From assembly GCF_016916835.1 (NCBI RefSeq), contig NZ_JAFFIX010000019.1, positions 62,001 through 126,000 of the forward strand: 64,000 nt of DNA, written 5' to 3'. The notes below the pieces were generated by a model. The model made no database searches and was not told the DNA's origin. It saw nothing but the letters and a program-made list of their open reading frames with translations. The translations under genes and the position numbers were made by a program. Shown in pieces: positions 58,201-64,000 of the stretch (within the stretch, counting starts at the first letter, position 1; the number at the start of each line of letters is the position of its first letter). Source of the stretch: Actinacidiphila bryophytorum. Lineage in GTDB: Bacteria; Actinomycetota; Actinomycetes; Streptomycetales; Streptomycetaceae.

Positions 58201-59120
58201 GCGGACACCGCGGGGACTGCGGGCGCCGTCTCGGCCCCGACCGGTGCGTCCAGTTCCCGGCCGATACGTTCCAGGGTGCGGGCGCTCTCCGCGCTGATCT
58301 CGTCGGCCCTGTTCAGGGCGCGGTCGATGTCCTCGGTCACCGGCGCCACCTCCACCGGTACGGGCGGGCGCTCCGGGTCCCTTACCTCGCCGGGGCCGAG
58401 CCCCGCGCCCGCCCGCAGCTCCTCCAGCTCCTGGCTCAGCCGCCCCACCTGGTCGATGACCCGGGCGAGCATGTCCTCGGCGCGGCGCCGCATCTCCTGA
58501 GCACCGTCGAGCCGGGCCACCGCCCGGCTCTCCTGGCCCTGGGCGCGGGCGAGTTCACGCGCGGACTGCTCCAACCAGGGTGAGTCCGCGGCCCTGTTGC
58601 GCAGCTCCTCGCGCTCCCGGGTCAGGCCGTCGACCCGGCGCCGCAGGAAGTGCACCATCGTCCACAGCACCATGACCAGCCGGCCGTAGTTGTCCGCGGC
58701 CTCCCGCAGCTCGTCCCGCTGGTCCTGCGCCCGAGTCAGCCGCTGGTACGCCTCGATCAACTGCCCCTGCAACTCGGCGACCTGCGCCGGCGCCGACTGC
58801 TCCGGCGGCCGCACCGGGGCGGGCGACAGGGCCGCCCGCAGCAGGGACAGCGCCCGTACGCGGTCCGCGTGCCGGCCGCTGGTCGCCGCGACCAGTGACG
58901 TGACGAAGCGCTCCCTGGGCACCTTGCCGCCCAGGTACACGCCGATCGTGGTGGTCGACACCCCCAGCGGGCCGGTCAGGCTCTCCAGCGACCTGCCGCT
59001 TCCGCGGACCAGCTCCCGCAGGAACTCGGCCAGCGCCTGTGCCTCCCGGGTCTCCGCCCGTATCGGCCCGAACGGCCGCCCGCCCCTGTCCTGCCCCACC
59101 CCGCCATTGTCCCGGGCCAA
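55296..59120 (-). CDS. FxsT-like protein: HTH, coiled coil, TIR-like, NB-ARC and TPR
   Basis: A 1274-residue STAND-type protein. Residues about 25-75 resemble an XRE helix-turn-helix (SLESLTGPLGVSTTTIGVYLGG). Residues 110-240 are a coiled coil and about 312-420 a TIR-like fold (IAVVHAAEDTLWAEWVGWLL) lacking an obvious catalytic Glu motif. NB-ARC follows with Walker A GLSGVGKT (492-499), Walker B RWLVVLDNADD (566-576) and VLVTSRN. Residues about 850-1260 are TPR repeats with recurring LGEDHPQTL-type units. It matches the FxSxx-COOH system protein FxsT, yet no FxsA peptide or FxsB radical-SAM gene adjoins it. The start is a TTG at 59120 or a GTG at 59099; neither has good spacing to its GAGGGG. 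Confidence 0.82.
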   Translation of the reverse strand: MARDNGGVGQDRGGRPFGPIRAETREAQALAEFLRELVRGSGRSLESLTGPLGVSTTTIGVYLGGKVPRERFVTSLVAATSGRHADRVRALSLLRAALSPAPVRPPEQSAPAQVAELQGQLIEAYQRLTRAQDQRDELREAADNYGRLVMVLWTMVHFLRRRVDGLTREREELRNRAADSPWLEQSARELARAQGQESRAVARLDGAQEMRRRAEDMLARVIDQVGRLSQELEELRAGAGLGPGEVRDPERPPVPVEVAPVTEDIDRALNRADEISAESARTLERIGRELDAPVGAETAPAVPAVSAVPAREQIAVVHAAEDTLWAEWVGWLLTAAGFDVLSRQLGGTPDPYGPQPAVLVWSAATQRHRAAAPTYVPRLVVLQVAGASPVRWGASAVNLATLGETAASEAVHQALGLEPPEQLPQPGRGGRRPAFPGDLPRIFNLPSRNAEFTGRAGQLAELRERLRPQLFPDDQPSYEPPRYTTMPQAVCGLSGVGKTQLALEYAHRFAAEYAVVWWISAEQSESIAASLAELAFRLGESPEETQNLAEAAQSALDALRREPQGRWLVVLDNADDPDAVMPYLPSGPGDVLVTSRNRTWNLRTGVLELDVFTVEEAVDHLLRRLPGVGREDASELAAEVGHIPLAVELAASWLYETATPVGTYIEQLREQTVLALSAVTPADSPVAFGAPWQVAFMRLLRDMPAAARLLQLCSLMSAEPVSVQLLYGDRMVEALLPYDERLRDRLMMGQVLQSLRRYGLAVFDSAKGTVQVHRLVQAVVRNDMGDQELEDVRHTVHRVLAGARPAFGGTDDRANWPLYARVWPHLGASGAAACPDPETRELFIDRVHYLWQRGELSMAEQLARELTRRWEELFGERDRQLLRLRSQLAAVLRSQGRFTECLPLDEDVLARMREELGEDHPQTLRTAGAVAADLRVLGRFREALELVVDARARMQEMMGEDHPDALALSHSHAVDLHIAGSYQAARRLNEEVARSSTTVLGQWHPQTFDALAALGADLRALGEYAESVALLRDLAEAPEEDPQGPAALARATSLALSLRRAGQDEEARELLRQTHTAYRERYDDALPGALACALALASARADAGETEAALELGRAVHERVTASLGADHPSALVCAHNLAVHLRQGGQALQAVELSRTAAEGLRAALGEHPYAMIAQVTLANATAEAGDPGAAVPLTRESLDWLSWRLSPEHPDVMVVSADLAVAVREAGVFGEAMVLRDDAVADLARVLPDGHRWLSAARAGRRIDRDLEMFPQ

Positions 59121-59222
59121 CCCCTCGTTGTCCGGCGTTCACCGGCCCACCTCCCCCGGGCCAACCCGGTACAACCCCGGCCCCCCGCACGGTGGTTCCC
59201 CCCAGTCCCCCGGGAGCCCCCG

Positions 59223-59387
59223 ATGCCCTTCCTCGCAGCGCTCTTCCTCCCGCCCTTCCTCCTCCTGGCCACCCTGACGTACCCCTTCCGCCGGGGCGCC
59301 GGCCGTCACCGCCCCAAAGGGGCGGTCCGGTCCACTCCGGACCCGCGGCGAGTGGTGGGCTTGTCGCGCAGTTCCCCGCGCCCCTGA
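59223..59387 (+). CDS. Candidate small membrane protein
   Basis: A 54-residue open frame, too short for routine calling. It begins MPFLAALFLPPFLLLATLTYPF, one membrane span, followed by a basic tail; the ATG has GGGAG upstream. The frame ends inside the dispersed palindromic element, whose TGA (in CCCCTGAAAA) supplies the stop. It is divergent from the FxsT-like gene. It does not end in FxSxx. Confidence 0.35.
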   Translation: MPFLAALFLPPFLLLATLTYPFRRGAGRHRPKGAVRSTPDPRRVVGLSRSSPRP

Positions 59388-59525
59388 AAAACGCTCACCC
59401 TCTCGCGCAGAGGGCAAGCCATAAGGGGCGCGGGGAACTGCGCGACAAGCCCCCACCGGGCGCGCGGGTCGTCACCGGCGCGAAGGGGCTCTTCGGTTCG
59501 GAGACGGACCACCGGCCGGCGGGGG
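59360..59525. repeat. Dispersed palindromic element, inverted copy pair
   Basis: TTGTCGCGCAGTTCCCCGCGCCCCTGAAAAACGCTCACCC (59361-59400; landmarks only) is followed by its inverted partner GGGGCGCGGGGAACTGCGCG at 59426-59445. The latter continues into the internal string in reverse order relative to the other loci. Together they make a cruciform-capable structure between the FxsT-like and korB genes. Confidence 0.75.
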
Positions 59526-59541
59526 GTGGCGGAGAGGGAGG

Positions 59542-60609
59542 CTACGGCACCGTCCAGGTGTCGGTGCCGGAGAGGAGGCCGGCGAGGTCGCCCTCGCCGT
59601 GAAGGGAGACGGCCCGATCCAGCTGATCGGCCATGTCCGTGTCGTAGACCGGCCGGGCCACGTTGCGCAGCACACCGATCGGCGTGTGGTGCAGCGTGTC
59701 GGGGTCGGCGAGGCGGGAGAGGGCGAAGGCGGCGGCCGGGTTGGGGGTGTGCGCGTCGTGGACCAGGACGCGGTCCGTACCGACCTCCGCGACGTCCGCG
59801 ACGGACAGCTCACCCGTGGCGGGGTCGCGGACGACGCCCTTGGACCCGAGCCCGTCCTCGGCGGGCGCACCGAAGCGGATGGGCTCGCCGTGTTCGAGGC
59901 GGATGACCGCCTCCTGCGCGGTCGCGGAGTCCTTGAGCGCCTCGAACGCGCCGTCGTTGAAGATGTTGCAGTTCTGGTAGATCTCCACCAGCGCGGTCCC
60001 CGGGTGGTCCGCGGCGGCCCGCAGCACGGACTGCAGGTGCTTGCGGTCGGAGTCGATGGTGCGGGCCACGAAGGAGGCTTCCGCGCCGATCGCCAGCGAC
60101 ACCGGGTTGAAGGGCGCCTCCAGGGAGCCCATCGGCGTGGACTTGGTGATCTTCCCGGTCTCGGACGTCGGCGAGTACTGCCCCTTGGTCAGCCCGTAGA
60201 TCCTGTTGTTGAACAGCAGGATCTTGAGGTTGACGTTCCGCCGCAGCGCGTGGATGAGGTGGTTGCCGCCGATGGACAGCGCGTCGCCGTCACCGGTGAC
60301 GACCCACACGGACAGGTCGCGGCGCGAGGTGGCCAGGCCGGTGGCGATGGCGGGGGCGCGGCCGTGGATGGAGTGCATGCCGTACGTGTTCATGTAGTAC
60401 GGGAAGCGCGAGGAGCAGCCGATCCCGGAGACGAAGACCACGTTCTCGCGGGCCAGGCCTAGTTCGGGCATGAAGGACTGGACGGCGGCCAGGACGGCGT
60501 AGTCCCCGCAGCCGGGGCACCAGCGCACTTCCTGGTCGGACTTGAAGTCCTTCATCGTCTGCTTGCCGGCCGCCTTGGGCACCAGCGACAACGCCTCAGA
60601 CGTCGACAT
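59542..60609 (-). CDS. korB: 2-oxoacid:ferredoxin oxidoreductase beta subunit
   Basis: The 355-residue thiamine-diphosphate subunit. The cluster and TPP region is RWCPGCGDYAVLAAVQ near residue 30, and the TPP-magnesium motif is VVTGDGDALSIGGNHL near residue 105, followed by FNNRIYGLTKGQYSPTS. With the alpha subunit it decarboxylates 2-oxoglutarate or another 2-oxoacid to the acyl-CoA, reducing ferredoxin. The ATG overlaps the korA end by 14 bases. Confidence 0.92.
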   Translation of the reverse strand: MSTSEALSLVPKAAGKQTMKDFKSDQEVRWCPGCGDYAVLAAVQSFMPELGLARENVVFVSGIGCSSRFPYYMNTYGMHSIHGRAPAIATGLATSRRDLSVWVVTGDGDALSIGGNHLIHALRRNVNLKILLFNNRIYGLTKGQYSPTSETGKITKSTPMGSLEAPFNPVSLAIGAEASFVARTIDSDRKHLQSVLRAAADHPGTALVEIYQNCNIFNDGAFEALKDSATAQEAVIRLEHGEPIRFGAPAEDGLGSKGVVRDPATGELSVADVAEVGTDRVLVHDAHTPNPAAAFALSRLADPDTLHHTPIGVLRNVARPVYDTDMADQLDRAVSLHGEGDLAGLLSGTDTWTVP

Positions 60610-62560
60610 CAGCGTTCTCCTCCATGATCGCTGTGACTGCCGCAGCGAGCTGCTCGGCCTTGAACGGCAGCCCTGTCACCTGCGTGAACGACCGTGCGTC
60701 GACCAGGTACTTGGCGCGCAGCAGATGCGCCAGCTGACCGAGGTTCATCTCCGGGACGACGACCCGGTCGTAGGCCTTGAGGACCTGGCCCAGGTTGCCG
60801 GGGAAGGGGTTGAGGTGCCGCAGGTGGGCCTGCGCGACCTGACCGCCCTCGCGGCGGATACGCCTCACCGCCGCGGTGATCGGGCCGTAGGTCGAGCCCC
60901 AGCCCAGGACGAGGGTGCGGGCGGTTCCCGAGGGGTCGTCCACCTCGATGTCGGGTACGGCGATGCCGTCGACCTTCGCCTGGCGCGTGCGGACCATGAG
61001 GTCGTGGTTGGCCGGGTCGTAGGAGATGTTTCCGGTGCCGTCCTGCTTCTCGATGCCGCCGATGCGGTGTTCGAGCCCGGGGGTGCCGGGCACCGCCCAG
61101 GGCCTGGCCAGGGTCTGCGGGTCGCGCAGGTAGGGCCAGAACGTCTCGGTGCCGTCGGCGTCGGTGTGGTTGGGTCCCGAGGCGAACTCGACCCGCAGGT
61201 CGGGCAGTTCGTCGAGCTGCGGGATGCGCCACGGCTCGGAGCCGTTGGCCAGGTAGCCGTCGGAGAGCAGGAAGACCGGGGTGCGGTAGGTCAGGGCGAT
61301 CCTGGCGGCCTCCAGCGCGGCGGTGAAGCAGTCGGCCGCGGTCGCGGGTGCGACCACCGGGACCGGCGCCTCGCCGTTGCGCCCGTACATCGCCTGGAGC
61401 AGGTCGGCCTGCTCGGTCTTGGTGGGCAGGCCCGTGGAGGGGCCGCCGCGCTGGATGTCGACCACCAGCAGCGGGAGTTCAAGCGACACCGCGAGCCCGA
61501 TCGTCTCGGACTTGAGCGCCACACCGGGTCCCGAGGTCGTGGTGACGGCGAGCGCCCCGCCGAAGGAGGCGCCGAGCGCCGCCCCGATCGCGGCGATCTC
61601 GTCCTCGGCCTGGAAGGTGCGCACACCGAAGTTCTTGTGCCGGGACAGCTCGTGCAGGATGTCGGAGGCCGGGGTGATCGGGTACGAGCCGAGGAAGAGC
61701 GGCAGCTGCGCCTGCTTGGACGCGGCGATCAGCCCGTAGGACAGGGCGAGGTTGCCGGAGATGTTGCGGTAGGTGCCCTTGGGGAAGGCCGCGGAGGCAG
61801 GGGCGACCTCGTAGGAGACGGCGAAGTCCTCGGTGGTCTCGCCGAAGTTCCACCCGGCGCGGAAGGCCGCGACGTTGGCCGCCGCGATGTCCGGCTTCTT
61901 GGCGAACTTCCGCAGCAGGAAGGCCTCGGTGTTCTCCGTCGGGCGGTGGTACATCCACGACAGCAGGCCGAGCGCGAACATGTTCTTCGCCCGCTCGGCG
62001 TCCTTGCGGGCCAGCCCGGAGTCTTTCAGGGCCTCCAGCGTCAGGGTCGTGAGCGGCACCGGGTGCACGGCGAAGGCGCCGAGCGAGCCGTCCTCCAGGG
62101 GGCTGGCCGCCCAGCCGACCTTGGCCATCGCGCGCTTGGTGAACTCGTCGGTGTCGACGATGATCTCCGCGCCGCGCGGCAGGTCGCCCAGATTCGCCTT
62201 GAGCGCGGCCGGGTTCATCGCGACCAGCACGTTGGGCGCGTCGCCCGGCGTGAGGATGTCGTGGTCGGCGAAGTGCAGCTGGAAGGACGACACCCCGGGG
62301 AGGGTGCCTGCGGGCGCCCTGATCTCGGCCGGGAAGTTCGGCAGGGTCGACAGGTCATTGCCGAAGGACGCCGTCTCTGAGGTGAAACGGTCGCCGGTGA
62401 GCTGCATGCCGTCACCGGAGTCACCGGCGAACCTGATGATCACCCGGTCCAGTTGCCTGGTCTCCTTGGCCGGTTTGCGCTGTTCACCGAGTACGTCGAC
62501 GACGACGTGCGGCTCATCCGCGGTGCCCGCGGTGATGGGGCTGCTGACCTGGCTGGTCAC
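60596..62560 (-). CDS. korA: 2-oxoacid:ferredoxin oxidoreductase alpha subunit (gamma-alpha fusion)
   Basis: A 654-residue protein. The N-terminal gamma-type domain has FAGDSGDGMQLTGDRF and SSFQLHFADHDILTPGD; the alpha domain has GSYPITPASDILHEL and TTTSGPGVALKSETIGLAV. This fused arrangement is the actinobacterial KorA type. The GTG at 62560 follows AAGGAGG and is preferred over an ATG 13 codons upstream. It is the first gene of korAB, preceded by an operator-like region. Confidence 0.92.
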   Translation of the reverse strand: MTSQVSSPITAGTADEPHVVVDVLGEQRKPAKETRQLDRVIIRFAGDSGDGMQLTGDRFTSETASFGNDLSTLPNFPAEIRAPAGTLPGVSSFQLHFADHDILTPGDAPNVLVAMNPAALKANLGDLPRGAEIIVDTDEFTKRAMAKVGWAASPLEDGSLGAFAVHPVPLTTLTLEALKDSGLARKDAERAKNMFALGLLSWMYHRPTENTEAFLLRKFAKKPDIAAANVAAFRAGWNFGETTEDFAVSYEVAPASAAFPKGTYRNISGNLALSYGLIAASKQAQLPLFLGSYPITPASDILHELSRHKNFGVRTFQAEDEIAAIGAALGASFGGALAVTTTSGPGVALKSETIGLAVSLELPLLVVDIQRGGPSTGLPTKTEQADLLQAMYGRNGEAPVPVVAPATAADCFTAALEAARIALTYRTPVFLLSDGYLANGSEPWRIPQLDELPDLRVEFASGPNHTDADGTETFWPYLRDPQTLARPWAVPGTPGLEHRIGGIEKQDGTGNISYDPANHDLMVRTRQAKVDGIAVPDIEVDDPSGTARTLVLGWGSTYGPITAAVRRIRREGGQVAQAHLRHLNPFPGNLGQVLKAYDRVVVPEMNLGQLAHLLRAKYLVDARSFTQVTGLPFKAEQLAAAVTAIMEENADVDV

Positions 62561-62663
62561 GGAAACGGACCTCCTTCGAGGCGGCGGCTCATCGGTCATC
62601 GTACGGCGGTAAGGGTCGCCTTCCCCGGACGTCCCGCGATCTGGGAGCCGCGCGTACGATCAA

Positions 62664-62704
62664 TTGTCTTGTGATGTGAGATGCCGTCCCATCCACTGAG
62701 ACAA
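62664..62704. promoter_or_regulatory. Operator-like inverted repeats upstream of korA
   Basis: An outer pair, TTGTCT (62664-62669) and AGACAA (62699-62704), encloses an imperfect inner palindrome TGAGATGCCGTCCCA (62677-62691). The region is lower in GC than its surroundings and lies about 100-140 bases before the korA start. Confidence 0.45.
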
Positions 62705-62728
62705 AATCCCCGACGGAGGCCGCGTACC

Positions 62729-63400
62729 TCAGGAGTTGAGGTACGTGAGCACCGCCAGTACGCGACGGTGATCCCCGTCACTCGGGGCGAGTCCCAGTTT
62801 CAGGAAGATGTTGCTGACGTGCTTCTCCACCGCCCCATCGCTTACCACAAGCTGCTTGGCGACGGCTGAATTCGTGCGTCCTTCAGCCATCAGGCCCAGC
62901 ACCTCCCGTTCTCGCGGAGTGAGATTGGCGAGGACATGCTGCTTACGGCTGCGGCCCAGCAGCTGCGCCACCACCTCCGGGTCCAGGGCCGTACCGCCCT
63001 CAGCCACTCTGACCACGGCATCCACGAATTCCCGAACGTCCGCGACCCGGTCTTTCAGCAGGTATCCGACCCCCCTGCTGCTCCCCGCGATCAGCTCCGT
63101 CGCGTACTGCTCCTCCACATACTGAGACAGAACGAGGACGCCGACCTCCGGATGGTCCCTGCGCAGCTGTACGGCCGCGCGCACGCCCTCGTCCGTGTGG
63201 GTGGGCGGCATCCGCACGTCCGCGACGACCACGTCCGGCGCCGCGCCCTGCGAGGCCAGCTCGTCCACCGCCTTGATCAGCCCGACCGCGTCGCCTACCC
63301 CGGCCACCACGTCGTGGCCGCGGTCGGTCAGCAACCGCGTCAGGCCCTCCCGCAGCAGGACCGAATCCTCGGCGATGACCACGCGCACCTTGTCCTCCAC
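62729..63400 (-). CDS. Orphan NarL/LuxR-type response regulator
   Basis: A 223-residue two-domain regulator. The receiver domain has acidic residues in VVIAEDSVLLREGL, the phospho-accepting Asp in VVVADVRMPP, and the switch lysine in GYLLKDR. The output domain is a LuxR helix-turn-helix, LTPREREVLGLMAEGRTNSAVAKQL, then VEKHVSNIFLKLGL. The GTG at 63400 follows GGGGGAG; an ATG 13 codons upstream is an alternative. No sensor kinase gene adjoins it on either side within the window. Confidence 0.92.
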   Translation of the reverse strand: MEDKVRVVIAEDSVLLREGLTRLLTDRGHDVVAGVGDAVGLIKAVDELASQGAAPDVVVADVRMPPTHTDEGVRAAVQLRRDHPEVGVLVLSQYVEEQYATELIAGSSRGVGYLLKDRVADVREFVDAVVRVAEGGTALDPEVVAQLLGRSRKQHVLANLTPREREVLGLMAEGRTNSAVAKQLVVSDGAVEKHVSNIFLKLGLAPSDGDHRRVLAVLTYLNS

Positions 63401-63546
63401 CCGTCCGAGCTCCCCCGTGTCGACTGTCCCGACCAGCATCCCAGCAACGGCAGGCGAATGGGGAATACGGTTGCCGTGGGCAAGGTTGCGCCCGGCAGCC
63501 GGGTGGGCGCCGCGATCCCTCGCGGCGGCCAGGGAGAGGAGTGCGC

Positions 63547-64000
63547 GTGCACGCGGTCGGATTCGACGTCAACGGCGACCCCGGGGTGCTGCGGTCGCTC
63601 GACCTGCCGGCCCCCGTGCCCGGCGCCGGGCAGGTCCTCGTCCGGGTCGCCTACGCGGGCGTCAACTACGGCGAACTCCAGCACGTGCTGGGCGACTTCG
63701 GGCCGCCCCAAGGACCGCGCGGCATCGACGTGCCGGGCCTCGAAGTCTCCGGCGAGGTCGCGGCGCTCGGCCCCGGCGTCAGCTCGCTCGCGGTCGGCGA
63801 CCCCGTCGCCGCCTACCTGCCGGACGGCGGCGGATACGCCGAGTACGCCGTCGCGCCCGCCGAATTCACCTTCCCGCTCGACGGGACGTCCCTGCGGGAC
63901 GCCGGCGGCGCCGCGCTCGTCCTGACCACCGCCTACGGTGTCCTGGTCGGCGCCGCCAGGCTGCGGGCCGGCGACACCGTCCTCATCCACGCGGCGGCCG
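63547..64000 (+). CDS. NADPH:quinone reductase/zinc-type alcohol dehydrogenase, N-terminal part
   Basis: Cut off by the window end after about 151 codons. The MDR-superfamily GroES-like domain is clear: VRVAYAGVNYGELQHVLGDF, GIDVPGLEVSGEVAALGPGVSSLAVGDPVAAY (residues about 56-88) and GAALVLTTAYGVL, then the start of the nucleotide-binding domain, AGDTVLIHAAA. The catalytic-zinc cysteine position holds no cysteine, favouring the quinone-reductase branch. GTG 63547 fits the spacing from GGGAGAGGA; GTG 63541 is possible. Confidence 0.85.
   Translation, partial: MHAVGFDVNGDPGVLRSLDLPAPVPGAGQVLVRVAYAGVNYGELQHVLGDFGPPQGPRGIDVPGLEVSGEVAALGPGVSSLAVGDPVAAYLPDGGGYAEYAVAPAEFTFPLDGTSLRDAGGAALVLTTAYGVLVGAARLRAGDTVLIHAAA

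Noticed and set aside
59223..59387. The 54-residue frame as an FxsA peptide partner of the FxsT-like protein
   Set aside because: Its C-terminus is SSPRP, not the required F-x-S-x-x, and it has a membrane span, so it is not an FxSxx-COOH peptide.
1..64000. Insertion sequences, prophage genes, tRNA or rRNA genes
   Set aside because: No transposase, integrase, phage structural motif or cloverleaf-like sequence was recognised by eye. A tRNAscan or Infernal search would be needed to exclude RNA genes fully.

Overview
ORGANISM. The window is very GC-rich DNA with GTG and TTG starts, ATGA/GTGA gene overlaps and strong third-position GC bias. It also carries futalosine-pathway menaquinone genes, an ergothioneine cluster, DUF397/WhiJ-type regulators, rare TTA leucine codons and the GGGGCGCGGGGAACTGCGCG palindromic repeat. 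Together these point to a chromosomal core segment of Streptomyces or a close Streptomycetaceae relative. I see no rRNA, tRNA, CRISPR array, insertion sequence or prophage. LAYOUT. 0-9 kb: acyl-CoA ligase, cold-shock protein, and menaquinone genes (mqnA, mqnC, menG and a MenJ-like reductase) with a zinc-ribbon membrane protein between them. 9-17.4 kb: accessory and regulatory genes, namely a Ser/Thr kinase, a secreted ricin-like lectin, a methyltransferase, a WhiJ-type locus (XRE regulator, three DUF397 proteins, a divergent HATPase and its partner), small enzymes and an NlpC/P60 hydrolase. 17.9-33.9 kb: a complete 14-gene nuoA-N operon (complex I) with a Rex-like operator in its leader. 34-34.5 kb: a tandem array of the dispersed palindromic element. 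34.6-41.1 kb: a three-gene cassette encoding a trypsin-VMAP protein, a MoxR AAA+ ATPase and a giant SAV_2336-type vWA protein. It fits the VMAP/MoxR/vWA conflict systems and is the most unusual part of the window. 41.1-45.7 kb: ergothioneine genes egtA-B-C-D, in which egtC has lost its stop codon and reads into egtD. 46.1-50.8 kb: a polyprenyl diphosphate synthase, a LolA-like protein and an ABC exporter. 50.8-55.3 kb: a cellulose/chitin-active LPMO under a CebR-type palindrome, a flavodoxin-fold reductase, a RarD permease and an NmrA/HxlR divergent pair. 55.3-64 kb: a large HTH-TIR-like-NB-ARC-TPR (FxsT-like) protein, 2-oxoacid:ferredoxin oxidoreductase (korAB), an orphan LuxR-type response regulator and the start of a quinone-reductase-like gene. 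HOW IT FITS TOGETHER. The core theme is respiration. The futalosine enzymes, MenG, the MenJ-like reductase and the polyprenyl synthase make and tailor menaquinone. Complex I reduces it, and the Rex-like site would couple complex I expression to the NADH/NAD ratio. KorAB feeds reduced ferredoxin. Laid over this are developmental controls, with TTA (bldA-dependent) codons in the WhiJ-type regulator, its HATPase neighbour and the LPMO, and two large STAND/conflict-type proteins. LIMITS. All functional names rest on motifs read by eye; no database search was run. Several starts were moved inward from the longest open frame using ribosome-binding sites and family lengths.
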